From Hyphomicrobiaceae bacterium (GTDB taxonomy: Bacteria > Pseudomonadota > Alphaproteobacteria > Rhizobiales > Hyphomicrobiaceae): 36,723 bases of DNA. A model generated the notes under the pieces. It was not told the DNA's origin, did not search any database, and was given only the letters and a program-made list of their open reading frames with translations. The position numbers and the translations under genes were made by a program. This document shows positions 14,878-22,998 of this stretch, piece by piece. Location: NCBI GenBank assembly GCA_025359165.1, contig JANYHG010000018.1, positions 1 to 36,723 of the forward strand, read 5' to 3'. The stretch's first letter is position 1, and the number at the start of each line of letters is the position of its first letter.

Positions 14878-15819
14878 CTAGCCGGCGCTGAGGCGCACGC
14901 CGACGTCGCGCTCGAGAACGCGGGCGAGTAGCGTCTCGACCTCTTCGCGCGCCTCCGGCGACAACCCACTGCGGGGTGTGCGTTGCGCGTCCGATACCAA
15001 CAAGCCACGTCGTTTAAGGATGTACTTGCGGATCGCCAATCCGACGCCCGGCTGTTGCTCATAGCGGATCAAGGGCAGGTGAGCATCGAACAGATCATGC
15101 ATCGTCTTGCGGTCGCCTTTCGCCGCGAGTACGCACGTGCGCACCAGCAATTCGGCAAATCCATAACCGGTCATCGCGCCATCGGCACCGCGCAGCAGTT
15201 CGAAATCCAGAAACAGCCCGCCATTGCCGCACAGGATCGGGACGCGGCGAAGCGCGCCTTCGCGCTCCCTGCGCCGCAGCGTCGAGATCTTTTCGAGCCC
15301 CGGCCAGTCCTCGGCCTTCAGCATCACGCACGCTGCGTTGTCGGTGATGATCCGCTCAATGACGGTCGTGCTCATGATCACACCGGATGCGAGCGGATAA
15401 TCCTGGATGACGAACGGAATATCCGCGCCCATCGCTGCGGAGGCTTGGCGATAGAAAGTCACGATCTGATCGTCGGTTCGGCACGTGGAGGGTGGCGCGA
15501 TCATGACGGCGGCCGCGCCCAAGTCGACGACCGCTCGGGCCAGCGTGCGCATAACGGCAAAGCCCGGTGCAGAAACTCCGACGATCACCGGCAGCGATCC
15601 CGCGCGTCGAACGACATGCCGCGCAAAGTCCAGACTTTCCTGCGGTTCGAGTTTCGCCGCCTCACCCATCATGCCGAGAATGGTGATACCGCGCACGCCG
15701 ATGGTTGCGTAGTAATCGACCAGTCGATCGGTGCTGGTCCAACAGATTTGCCCGCTCTCGTCGAAGGGCGTCGGTGCGATGATGAAGACGCCCGATGCGT
15801 CGGGTCCGATATGTGCCAC
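14878..15819 (-). CDS. Dihydrodipicolinate synthase family aldolase/lyase
   Basis: This 313-residue TIM-barrel protein belongs to the class I pyruvate-dependent aldolases (DapA/NanA superfamily). The Schiff-base lysine is K168 in VMLKAEDWPG, and the catalytic tyrosine is Y141 in IQDYPLASG. In place of the DapA G-T-T-G-E loop it has GMMGEAAKL near 49-57, as in non-DapA members that cleave sugar acids or other 2-oxo acids. The start is GTG at 15819, with GGAG seven bases upstream. It is transcribed away from the ABC transporter operon across a 200-base region holding two inverted repeats. It may act on a breakdown product of what the transporter imports, but this is context only. It is unlikely to be the lysine-pathway enzyme. 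Confidence 0.85.
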   Translation of the reverse strand: MAHIGPDASGVFIIAPTPFDESGQICWTSTDRLVDYYATIGVRGITILGMMGEAAKLEPQESLDFARHVVRRAGSLPVIVGVSAPGFAVMRTLARAVVDLGAAAVMIAPPSTCRTDDQIVTFYRQASAAMGADIPFVIQDYPLASGVIMSTTVIERIITDNAACVMLKAEDWPGLEKISTLRRREREGALRRVPILCGNGGLFLDFELLRGADGAMTGYGFAELLVRTCVLAAKGDRKTMHDLFDAHLPLIRYEQQPGVGLAIRKYILKRRGLLVSDAQRTPRSGLSPEAREEVETLLARVLERDVGVRLSAG

Positions 15820-15861
15820 GAAATAACTCCGTCTCTTTGTCCATCCTCATGCTGCAGGGCT

Positions 15862-15877
15862 TTGCCGCCGTCGGCAA
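15862..15877. promoter_or_regulatory. Inverted repeat in the divergent DHDPS/ABC intergenic region (first)
   Basis: TTGCCG and CGGCAA form a perfect six-base-pair stem around the loop CCGT. It lies about 43 bases upstream of the DHDPS-family gene and about 140 bases upstream of the binding-protein gene. It could be an operator or part of a leader; no regulator gene is nearby. Confidence 0.3.
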
Positions 15878-15897
15878 GTCCCGCCGGCTACCCGCCA

Positions 15898-15918
15898 GCT
15901 GCCTCATCGATAGGCAGC
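15898..15918. promoter_or_regulatory. Inverted repeat in the divergent DHDPS/ABC intergenic region (second)
   Basis: GCTGCCT (15898-15904) and AGGCAGC (15912-15918) are perfect inverted repeats around a seven-base spacer, CATCGAT, which itself contains the palindrome ATCGAT. A 21-bp dyad in a divergent promoter region is a typical operator shape. The bound protein, if any, is unknown. Confidence 0.4.
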
Positions 15919-15999
15919 GTGCTCCGTATCGGGTGTCGACAAATTTCCGGATCGCTCTTTCTCGTACCTTAAAAGTGTGCGCTATTTCGGGGAGATTTC

Positions 16000-16023
16000 A
16001 TGGAACGGGGACGGGCACGATGA
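16000..16023 (+). CDS. Possible seven-codon leader peptide MERGRAR coupled to the binding-protein gene
   Basis: An ATG at 16000 follows GGGGAG at 15990-15995, a better ribosome binding site than any directly in front of the next gene. It encodes M-E-R-G-R-A-R and stops at TGA 16021-16023, overlapping the ATG of the binding-protein gene (16020) as ATGA. Three of the seven residues are arginine. The layout suggests translational coupling, or sensing of arginyl-tRNA supply in front of an amino-acid-type transporter. The latter is speculative, because the peptide is very short and no attenuator stems were worked out. Confidence 0.35.
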   Translation: MERGRAR

Positions 16024-16850
16024 AACGTTGGATTCTCGCATGTGTCGTAATGGGCCTGAGCACTTCGGCAGCGTTTGCACAGCAGCCTCTCAAAACGGCC
16101 GTCGATGGCACCTTCGCACCGCATGCCTTCCCGAACCTGTCCGGCGGCGTGCAAGGTTTCAATGTCGATCTGGCCAATGAGATCGGCAAGCGCCTCAAAC
16201 GCCCGGTGGAGATCACGTCCATGCAGTTTTCCGGCGTATTGCCGGCACTGCAGGCAGGTACCCTCGATTTTGTCGCCGCGCCGGTGACCGCCACCAAGGA
16301 ACGGGCCGAAAATGTGCTGTTTACGGAAGGCTACCTCAATACCGATTTTCAGTTCCTGATCAAAAAGGGCGGCGAGAAGATCGAGAAACTCGAGCAGCTC
16401 AAAGGCAAAGTGATTAGCGTCAACAAGGGCTCGGCCTACGACAGTTGGGCGAATGGCTTGGCGGCCCAGATCGGATGGACGGTCGAAAGCTTCGGTACCC
16501 AGTCCGATGCGGTTCAAGCGGTGCTATCCGGCCGGGCGGTTGCCAACGTGGCCGGCAATACCGCTGCTGCGTATGCTGCGAAGGTCAATCCGCAGGTGGA
16601 GCTCTCGTACCTGCATTCGACCGGCCTGGTCTGGGCATCACCGCTGCGTAAAGACCAGGCGGAACTGAGGGCGCAGATCGACAACGCCATCAAGTGCATC
16701 AAGCTCGACGGCACCATGGCGGCATTTCATGAAAAGTGGTTTGGCATCAAGCCAGCAGCAGGGTCGGCTGCGGTGACTGTGTTTCCGGGCACGGGTGTAC
16801 CCGGTTTGCCCGGCTACGATGCGACGCCAACGGTGCCGAAGTGCTCCTGA
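16020..16850 (+). CDS. ABC transporter substrate-binding protein, polar amino-acid family 3
   Basis: This 276-residue periplasmic binding protein has a signal peptide MKRWILACVVMGLSTSAAFA cleaved after residue 20. The mature part matches family 3 (SBP_bac_3): FNVDLANEIGKRL, LQAGTLDFVAAPVTATKERA and the FTEGYLNTDFQFLIKKGG block near 100-120. It should capture an amino acid or similar small ligand and deliver it to the two permeases encoded downstream. The ligand is not evident; the neighbouring carbamoylase and hydantoinase suggest a hydantoin, carbamoyl amino acid or D-amino acid. The ATG at 16020 overlaps the stop of a seven-codon leader. The mature C-terminus includes two Pro/Gly-rich turns and ends in PKCS. 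Confidence 0.92.
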   Translation: MKRWILACVVMGLSTSAAFAQQPLKTAVDGTFAPHAFPNLSGGVQGFNVDLANEIGKRLKRPVEITSMQFSGVLPALQAGTLDFVAAPVTATKERAENVLFTEGYLNTDFQFLIKKGGEKIEKLEQLKGKVISVNKGSAYDSWANGLAAQIGWTVESFGTQSDAVQAVLSGRAVANVAGNTAAAYAAKVNPQVELSYLHSTGLVWASPLRKDQAELRAQIDNAIKCIKLDGTMAAFHEKWFGIKPAAGSAAVTVFPGTGVPGLPGYDATPTVPKCS

Positions 16851-16903
16851 CTCCGAGCGCTGAAATATAGTCGCCGTCGTCGGCCCTCTCGAAGATCCTG
16901 CCC

Positions 16904-17647
16904 GTGACCACAGACCAGCCCATTCTCGAAGTTCGCGGCCTTCAGAAACAGTATGGGCGGCATGTGGCACTCGCCGGCATCGACCTCAAAATTGCGGCGG
17001 GAGAACTGGTGTTCGTCATCGGGCCCTCTGGTTCGGGCAAGTCGACGTTGTTACGGTGTCTGAACCGGCTGGAGGAGCCGGACCATGGGCAGATCCTGTT
17101 CGAAGGGCAGGATATGTCGGGCAAAAAAAACGACCTCAATCTGCTGCGCCAGCGGGTCGGCATGGTCTTTCAGGCGTTCAATCTCTATCCGCACCTGACC
17201 GCCCTCGGCAACGTCACTTTGGCGGTACGGAAAGTCCTCCGAAAATCACGAGAGGCCGCCGACGCGATCGGCCTTGCGGCACTCCGCCAGGTAGGCCTCG
17301 TCGAAAAAGCGGGAAGTTATCCCAACGAGCTTTCGGGCGGTCAGCAGCAGCGGGTCGGCATCGCTCGTGCCTTGGCCCTGGAGCCCAAGGTCGTGCTATT
17401 CGATGAACCGACGTCGGCGCTCGATCCGGAGCTGGTACGTTCGGTTCTCGAAGTGATGCGTGATTTGAAGCGGGCGGGAATGACGATGGTCGTGGTCAGC
17501 CACGAGATGAAATTTGCCAGAGAAGCTGCCGACCGTGTGATCTTTATGGCCGAGGGTGCCATTGTCGAGCAAGGACCGCCCGAAGAGATCTTCAGTCATG
17601 CCCGCGAGCCCCGGACGCGGGCCTTCCTTTCGCAAGTCGGGGCCTGA
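16904..17647 (+). CDS. Amino-acid-type ABC transporter ATP-binding protein
   Basis: This 247-residue ATPase of the GlnQ/HisP class carries Walker [10 protein letters not shown] (40-48), the Q-loop [10 protein letters not shown] (about 88-97), the signature LSGGQQQR (143-150), Walker [13 protein letters not shown] (163-174) and the switch histidine in [10 protein letters not shown]. It powers import through the two permeases encoded next. The start is GTG at 16904, 53 bases after the binding-protein stop, and the reading frame before it is not conserved. All catalytic motifs are intact. The gap to the first permease gene is three bases, so the genes are surely co-transcribed. Confidence 0.95.
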   Translation: MTTDQPILEVRGLQKQYGRHVALAGIDLKIAAGELVFVIGPSGSGKSTLLRCLNRLEEPDHGQILFEGQDMSGKKNDLNLLRQRVGMVFQAFNLYPHLTALGNVTLAVRKVLRKSREAADAIGLAALRQVGLVEKAGSYPNELSGGQQQRVGIARALALEPKVVLFDEPTSALDPELVRSVLEVMRDLKRAGMTMVVVSHEMKFAREAADRVIFMAEGAIVEQGPPEEIFSHAREPRTRAFLSQVGA

Positions 17648-17650
17648 AAC

Positions 17651-18334
17651 ATGGATGGCGGTGCGGCGTTCGTCGATGCGTTTTTCAAGCCGGCGCTGAT
17701 CGCGCGCTATGCCCCTGAGATCGTGTCGGGTGTAGGCCAAACCATCCTGATCGCATCAACAATCGTCTTGACCGGGCTGGTTCTCGGCGTGACCCTGGCG
17801 CTCATCCGCAGTCTTCGGTTACCCATCGCCACCGTGATGATCGTGATATTCGCCGACGTTCTGCGCGCAGTACCGCCGCTGGTGTTCGTGTTACTGGTTT
17901 ATTTCGGATTGCCCAACGTGGGTGTAACCTTGTCGGCCTTCGCCGTGTTGTGGCTGGTGCTGAGTTTGGTTCTGGCGGCGTTCGTGGAAGAAATCGTGTG
18001 GGCGGGGATCACCTCGGTCGCCAAGGGGCAGTGGGATGCGGCTCGCTCGACGGGGCTGAACTTCGCCACCACCTTGCGCGATGTGATCCTGCCGCAAGCG
18101 TTGCGGTTGAGCATTCCACCTCTCACCAGCCGAACCATCGCAATCACCAAGAACACGGCGCTCGGCAGCGTCATAGGTGTGCCGGAAATTCTAAATCAAG
18201 CGACGTCGGCCGTGTCGTTTTCCGGCAACGCGACGCCGCTGATGATGGGCGCGATCGCGTATGTCGTTCTGTTCTTGCCAGTCGTTATCTTCGGGCGCTG
18301 GGTCGAAACACGCTTTGCCTGGAGGCGGGCCTGA
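17651..18334 (+). CDS. Amino-acid-type ABC transporter permease (first)
   Basis: This 227-residue inner-membrane permease of the HisM/GlnP class has about five membrane segments. The cytoplasmic coupling (EAA-like) loop reads KGQWDAARSTGLNFATTLRDVILPQALR, near residues 120-147, and contacts the ATPase. VPPLVFVLLVYFGLPN is the typical helix after the first loop. It starts three bases after the ATPase stop, and its own stop is two bases from the next permease start. The two permeases form the transmembrane channel as a heterodimer. Confidence 0.93.
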   Translation: MDGGAAFVDAFFKPALIARYAPEIVSGVGQTILIASTIVLTGLVLGVTLALIRSLRLPIATVMIVIFADVLRAVPPLVFVLLVYFGLPNVGVTLSAFAVLWLVLSLVLAAFVEEIVWAGITSVAKGQWDAARSTGLNFATTLRDVILPQALRLSIPPLTSRTIAITKNTALGSVIGVPEILNQATSAVSFSGNATPLMMGAIAYVVLFLPVVIFGRWVETRFAWRRA

Positions 18335-18336
18335 CC

Positions 18337-19002
18337 ATGCACGCGTTGGTCGACCAATTCTTCAACGTCGCGATCATGGCGCAAGCCATGCCGATCATGC
18401 TGCGCGGGTTGGGCTGGACGCTGGTATTGTGCGCGGTGGCGGTGCCGTGCAGCTTTTTGGCAGGGGTGCTCATTGCTGTGCTCGGTACGGTGCGGTTTGC
18501 GCCGGTGCGATGGTTGATGGTCATCTATGTCGATCTGCTGCGTTCGATCCCGCCGTTGGTGTTGCTCATTCTGGTGGCGGCGGCCCTGCCCTTCGCCGGC
18601 ATACGACTGAGCCCGTTCGCGGCCGTACTCCTGGCGTTGACGCTTAACGCGTCCAGCTTTTACGGCGAGATCGTCCGCGCGGGTATCGAGAGCATCGGTA
18701 CGGGGCAATGGCATGCAGCGCGGTCGACAGGTCTCTCCTATGCCCAATCGCTCGTCCACGTCATCCTGCCCCAGGCGCTGCGCAATGTGCTGCCCGATCT
18801 CGCGTCCAATACGCTTGAGGTGATCAAGCTGACGGCGCTGGCCAGCGTCGTGTCCTTTCAGGAACTGCTCTATTCCGCCGACATGGCGCGATCGGTCACT
18901 TATAATTCATCGCCGATAACGTTGGCGGCGCTCATTTATCTGATTTTTCTGTGGCCGTTGGTCCGGCTGATCGGTCGGCTGGAGCATGGCGTCAAAGCTT
19001 AG
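18337..19002 (+). CDS. Amino-acid-type ABC transporter permease (second)
   Basis: This 221-residue permease pairs with the first one. It has IPPLVLLILVAAALP as a core helix and the coupling loop GTGQWHAARSTGLSYAQSLVHVILPQALRN, split around residues 125-155. I chose the ATG at 18337 because GGAGGCGGG precedes it and the position follows the previous stop by two bases; the frame stays open far upstream but overlaps the first permease gene. It ends 34 bases before the carbamoylase gene, which places the hydrolase in the same operon. No key motif is missing. Confidence 0.93.
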   Translation: MHALVDQFFNVAIMAQAMPIMLRGLGWTLVLCAVAVPCSFLAGVLIAVLGTVRFAPVRWLMVIYVDLLRSIPPLVLLILVAAALPFAGIRLSPFAAVLLALTLNASSFYGEIVRAGIESIGTGQWHAARSTGLSYAQSLVHVILPQALRNVLPDLASNTLEVIKLTALASVVSFQELLYSADMARSVTYNSSPITLAALIYLIFLWPLVRLIGRLEHGVKA

Positions 19003-19036
19003 AAGGATCACGCCGCGTGCGGCGGAAAGGATCGTG

Positions 19037-19972
19037 ATGAGAAACATTTCAGTGGCAATGGGACAGTTGGGTGCCATTCAAAAGGCCGATAGCCGTCAGG
19101 CCGTGATTGCGCGCATGATCGTGCTGATGGATCAGGCAAAAGCTCAGGGCGCGGATTTCATCGTCTATCCCGAGCTCGCGCTGACGACGTTTTTTCCGCG
19201 CTGGTATCACGCCGATATCGCCGATGCCGACATTTGGTTCGAACGCGAAATGCCCGGGCCGGCGACGCAGCCGCTCTTCGAACGCGCCAAAATACATCAG
19301 ATGGCGATGAGCTTCGGCTATGCCGAAATTACGCCCGACGGGCATCATTTCAACACGTCGATCCTGGTCGACAAGCAAGGCCGCGTCACCGCCAAATACC
19401 GTAAAGTGCATTTACCCGGCCACAGCGAGTTCGATCCAGAGCGCGCCCACCAGCATCTCGAAAAGCGATACTTCGAGCCCGGCGACCTCGGCTTCCCCGT
19501 ATGGCGGTTCCTGGATGGCATTTTCGGCATGTGCATTTGCAATGATCGACGCTGGCCGGAAACCTACCGGGAAATGGGCCTGCAGGGCGTCGAAATGATT
19601 ACGCTCGGGTTCAATACGCCGTCGGTCAATTCGCAAAAACCCGACGAGGGGCCGGAGCAGCGCATCTTCCATCACAAACTGTCGTTGCAGGCGGGTGCGT
19701 ACCAAAACTCAACGTGGGTCGTGGCGGTCGCCAAGGCCGGGGTCGAGGATGGCCATCCCATGTTTGGCTGCAGCGTCATCGTCGATCCCGATGGCCAGAT
19801 TGTTGCCGAAACGAGGACCGAGGAGGACGAGGTGATCGTGCACGTCTGCGATCTCGATCGCACGCGATTCGGCAAGGAGACGATTTTCGATTTCAAGCGT
19901 CATCGCCGTATCGAACACTATGGGCGGATCACGGCGCAGGTCGGGGTCATTTTACCGCTGGAGACGTCGTGA
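19037..19972 (+). CDS. N-carbamoyl-D-amino-acid amidohydrolase (nitrilase superfamily)
   Basis: This 311-residue enzyme strongly resembles the Agrobacterium D-carbamoylase, which converts N-carbamoyl-D-amino acids to D-amino acids, CO2 and ammonia in the cytoplasm. The Glu-Lys-Cys triad is visible: E46 in YPELALTTFFPRW, K123 in YRKVHLPGH, and C168 in CICNDRRWPE. The blocks HLEKRYFEPGDLGFPV and SLQAGAYQN also match. The ATG at 19037 has AAGGA five bases upstream; an earlier ATG at 18986 would overlap the permease gene. The downstream flavin reductase gene overlaps its stop as GTGA. Together with the hydantoinase and racemase nearby, it completes a route from hydantoins to free amino acids. Confidence 0.93.
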   Translation: MRNISVAMGQLGAIQKADSRQAVIARMIVLMDQAKAQGADFIVYPELALTTFFPRWYHADIADADIWFEREMPGPATQPLFERAKIHQMAMSFGYAEITPDGHHFNTSILVDKQGRVTAKYRKVHLPGHSEFDPERAHQHLEKRYFEPGDLGFPVWRFLDGIFGMCICNDRRWPETYREMGLQGVEMITLGFNTPSVNSQKPDEGPEQRIFHHKLSLQAGAYQNSTWVVAVAKAGVEDGHPMFGCSVIVDPDGQIVAETRTEEDEVIVHVCDLDRTRFGKETIFDFKRHRRIEHYGRITAQVGVILPLETS

Positions 19973-20622
19973 CGGCCGCTTACACTCATTTCGACTTCGC
20001 CAAACTGGCAGCGCGCGATCGCTACAAGCTGTTGTGCGGCGTCGTGGTGCCGCGCCCGATAGCCTTGGTGACATCGTGCGACGACGGCGGACGGGTCAAC
20101 GCCGCGCCGTTTTCGTTTTTCAATGTGTTTTCGGAAGCGCCGGCGCAGGTCGTGCTGGGCCTGCAGCATCACATAGATGGCCGACATAAGGACACCACCC
20201 GTAACCTGGCACCGGGCCGCGCATTCGTCGTCAACATGGTCGACGAGGGCTTGGCCGCGACCATGAACGATTGCGCGATGGATTTTCCCGTCGACGTCAG
20301 CGAGGTCGAAGCGCTCGGTCTCGCGACAGTTCCGGGCCTATCGATCGAGGTGCCCCGGCTGGCAGCGGCGCCGATCGCACTGGAATGCCGCGTGTCGGTG
20401 TCGATGGCGTTCGCCGCAGGCCGATCGCTCCTCGTGGGCGAAGTTCTCGGGGTGGTCGCGCGTGCTGATCTCGTAGACCCCGGCAACCTGCACGTCGACC
20501 CCAGCCGCTACCGGCCCATCGGGCGACTGGCCGGTGCAATGTATGCCAGGCAAGGCGAACTCTTTGAAATGCAGCGCGAGACCTACGCAGAATGGCAGCG
20601 CAAGCAAGACGAAACGCCGTAA
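19969..20622 (+). CDS. Flavin reductase-like FMN-binding domain protein
   Basis: This 217-residue protein has the flavin reductase-like fold: VVVPRPIALVTSCDDGGRVN, APFSFFNVFSEAPAQVV, and TRNLAPGRAFVVNMV. Members bind FMN and either supply reduced flavin to a monooxygenase or act directly as oxidoreductases. The start is GTG at 19969, overlapping the carbamoylase stop by four bases, so it is translationally coupled to that gene. The variant opening RDRYKLLCGVVVPRPIA is common in the group annotated near ring-degrading enzymes. No partner oxygenase lies in this operon. It converges with the racemase gene across 17 bases. Confidence 0.88.
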   Translation: MTAAYTHFDFAKLAARDRYKLLCGVVVPRPIALVTSCDDGGRVNAAPFSFFNVFSEAPAQVVLGLQHHIDGRHKDTTRNLAPGRAFVVNMVDEGLAATMNDCAMDFPVDVSEVEALGLATVPGLSIEVPRLAAAPIALECRVSVSMAFAAGRSLLVGEVLGVVARADLVDPGNLHVDPSRYRPIGRLAGAMYARQGELFEMQRETYAEWQRKQDETP

Positions 20623-20639
20623 GTCGGCCGCCGCAAATA

Positions 20640-21311
20640 TCAGCCCACCGCGATCGCACCGAGTGCCATGACGGCTGCCGCTTGTGTGGGGTCGATCACA
20701 GCGATACCGAGTGCGTCTTCGAGCGGGCGGCGGTGGCGGGCCATGCCGGCGCACCCCATGACGATGACGTTGGCACCATCGTCGTCCCGCAACAAGCGGC
20801 CAATTTCGATCATGCGCTGGAGTGTCGTCGCGCCTGTCGCGGTCTCTGCGACGCTCATCTCCAGCGGGCGTTCGCCGGCCAGGCGGCTTGTCAGCCCCAT
20901 CTGTCGCAGATAGCGCATGTGGCGTGCGATCGAGCGCTGCTTGATCGCAATGACGCCGAACCGGTCGCCGCGCGCTAGCGCACTCAGCACGCCCGCTTCG
21001 GCAATGCCGAACACCGGCCGTGTCGACGCCTCGCGGCAGACATGCAAGCCAGGATCGGAATAACACGCGATGATGAAAGCGTCCGCGCTCGTATCTGCGG
21101 CGACCAGCTTGCGGAGTGGCATGGTGACGCTTTCCATGTCTGCCTGAGTCTCGATGCCGATCGGCCCATCCGCGAGCGTGTGGAACGCAAATGTGGGACT
21201 GTTGGCGAATTGCAACGGCACCAGCGCTGCTTCCAGTCCGCGCGTAACCACCGGATTGGAATTGGGGTTGATGACCATGATAGTTTGCTGGTGTTTTGAA
21301 ACGCGCTGCAT
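20640..21311 (-). CDS. Asp/Glu/hydantoin racemase family protein
   Basis: This 223-residue protein is of the hydantoin racemase (HyuE) type. VINPNSNP (13-20) is the usual first strand. The two catalytic cysteines are C83 in IIACYSDPG and C187 in VIVMGCAGMARHR, which act as the acid-base pair. By context it would racemise 5-substituted hydantoins so that the D-hydantoinase can use both enantiomers; allantoin racemases share the fold and are a real alternative. The ATG at 21311 has GAGG five bases upstream. An ATG at 21278 would give a start closer to the common MxxINPN form but lacks a good ribosome binding site. It is divergent from the hydantoinase gene. Confidence 0.88.
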   Translation of the reverse strand: MQRVSKHQQTIMVINPNSNPVVTRGLEAALVPLQFANSPTFAFHTLADGPIGIETQADMESVTMPLRKLVAADTSADAFIIACYSDPGLHVCREASTRPVFGIAEAGVLSALARGDRFGVIAIKQRSIARHMRYLRQMGLTSRLAGERPLEMSVAETATGATTLQRMIEIGRLLRDDDGANVIVMGCAGMARHRRPLEDALGIAVIDPTQAAAVMALGAIAVG

Positions 21312-21373
21312 ATCGCCTCGCTGATGTTTTCACTGTCCCGCGATACGCCACTCTGGCGCTCTGGACGACCTCG

Positions 21374-21379
21374 TATAAT
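21374..21379 (+). promoter_or_regulatory. Candidate -10 box (TATAAT) upstream of the hydantoinase gene
   Basis: A perfect TATAAT stands 48 bases before the hydantoinase ATG at 21427. Nothing close to TTGACA lies 16-18 bases upstream, so activation by a regulator may be needed. CTGGAC (21361-21366) and GTCCAG (21401-21406) flank it as an inverted repeat and could be operator arms. Confidence 0.4.
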
Positions 21380-21426
21380 GTCCCCAGTTGCCGATCATAA
21401 GTCCAGCGCACAATGAGGCCGCGTCG

Positions 21427-22998
21427 ATGACAGAACCCCACTACGACGTCGTTGTTCGCGGCGGCACGATCGCAACAGCCCTCGGCACGATGCGCGCCGA
21501 TGTCGGCATCACCGGCGAAACCATTGCCGCCCTGGCGCGCGATCTGCCGCCCGGTCGGCGCGACATCGACGCCCGCGGTAAGCTCGTGCTCCCCGGCGGC
21601 GTCGATACGCACGCCCATATCGAGCAATTGTCGGCGGCGGGAATCATGAATGCCGATACCTGGGAAAGCGCCACCGTCTCGGCTGCATTCGGCGGGACCA
21701 CGACAGTGCTCGCCTTCGCCGCCCAGCATATCGGCATGTCGCTGCCCAAGGTCGTTGCCGACTACATGACGCTGGCCAGGCAAGGTGCCGTCATCGACTA
21801 CAGCTTCCATATGATTGTCGCCGATCCGACACCCGAAACGATTCGGGATCACCTCCCGGCTTTGATCCAACAGGGACACGCCTCGATCAAGGTATTCATG
21901 ACCTATGACCGGCTGCGCGTCGAAGATGAAGGTCTGCTCGATATTCTGGCGACTGCGCGTGACCATGGAGCGCTCGTCTGCGTGCACGCCGAAAACCACG
22001 GGATGATCGCCTGGATGGTCAAGCGACTTCTGGAACGCGGCTACACCGCACCGAAATATCACGCCACCAGTCATCCGCGGGCAGCCGAGTGTGAGGCGAT
22101 TGAGCGGTTGGTGGCGATGTCGGCGTTGCTCGATCAACCCGTCATGATCTTCCACGTCTCGACGGCGGAAGGGGCGGCGATCGTGCGGCGGGCGCGCGGC
22201 GAAGGCATCAAGATTTTCGCCGAAACGTGCCCGCAGTATTTGTTCCTCACGCGGCACGATCTGGACAAACCTGATGTCGAGGGTGGCAAATGGATGTGCT
22301 CACCGCCCCCGCGCGAAGTACGCGATCAAGAGGCGTTGTGGCGTGCGTTGGATCTCGGCGATCTCCAATGCATTTCATCCGACCATGCGCCCTACGCCTT
22401 CGATCAGACGGGCAAATTGCGCGCCGGACCCAATCCCGATTTCAAACAGATCGCCAACGGCCTCCCGGGTCTGGAAGTGCGCATGCCGCTGCTGTTCGAC
22501 GCCATGGTCTCGCGCGGTCGGCTCGGCCTGGAGAAGTTCGTCGAGCTGACGGCAACCGCGCCGGCAAGGATCTATGGATTGGCCCCGAAGAAGGGCATGA
22601 TCGCCGTCGGATCGGATGCCGACATTGTGCTGTGGGATCCCGATCGCGAGGTCGAACTGACGGACGCGATGATGCACGATAAAACCGGTTTCACGCCTTA
22701 TGCCGGCCGCCGTGTTCGGGGCTGGCCGGATACGGTGCTGCGGCGCGGCGCGGTCATAGTCGAGAATGGCCACCTGCACGCGGTGGCGGGCACCGGGCAG
22801 TTCCTGCCGCGTCAAGGCGGTTCGGCCACAACACCCTCCGGAAGCCTGTCGCCCGAGTTCGACCCCACCTCGAACTTCGGCGCAGTCTTGATGGCAACGA
22901 CGCAAAAACCGTCGAAGATGGCAGACTCTGTCTCCCCGACAGCATCCACGGTGCCTTTGCCGAGCATGCCCGTCTCACTCCCGGTCACGTCGCGCTGA
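21427..22998 (+). CDS. D-hydantoinase / dihydropyrimidinase with aberrant C-terminal tail
   Basis: This cyclic amidohydrolase opens hydantoin or dihydropyrimidine rings to N-carbamoyl amino acids. The binuclear metal site is complete: H62 and H64 in DTHAHIEQ, the carboxylated lysine K155 in ASIKVFMTY, H187 in CVHAENHG, H243 in FHVSTAEG, and D319 in SSDHAPY. The ATG at 21427 has GAGG eight bases upstream. The normal protein seems to end near EFDPTSNFGAVL (about residue 488). The last 35 residues, from 22891, are low-complexity Ser/Pro/Thr text that is the wrong frame of an adjacent acyl-CoA synthetase remnant. The predicted 523 residues are therefore about 35-40 longer than usual, and the stop has probably been lost through an indel. 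Confidence 0.9.
   Translation: MTEPHYDVVVRGGTIATALGTMRADVGITGETIAALARDLPPGRRDIDARGKLVLPGGVDTHAHIEQLSAAGIMNADTWESATVSAAFGGTTTVLAFAAQHIGMSLPKVVADYMTLARQGAVIDYSFHMIVADPTPETIRDHLPALIQQGHASIKVFMTYDRLRVEDEGLLDILATARDHGALVCVHAENHGMIAWMVKRLLERGYTAPKYHATSHPRAAECEAIERLVAMSALLDQPVMIFHVSTAEGAAIVRRARGEGIKIFAETCPQYLFLTRHDLDKPDVEGGKWMCSPPPREVRDQEALWRALDLGDLQCISSDHAPYAFDQTGKLRAGPNPDFKQIANGLPGLEVRMPLLFDAMVSRGRLGLEKFVELTATAPARIYGLAPKKGMIAVGSDADIVLWDPDREVELTDAMMHDKTGFTPYAGRRVRGWPDTVLRRGAVIVENGHLHAVAGTGQFLPRQGGSATTPSGSLSPEFDPTSNFGAVLMATTQKPSKMADSVSPTASTVPLPSMPVSLPVTSR

Noticed and set aside
20338-22257. 639-residue open frame on the minus strand
   Set aside because: It spans across the flavin reductase, racemase and hydantoinase genes in a wrong frame and shows no motif; all three underlying genes have clear catalytic residues.
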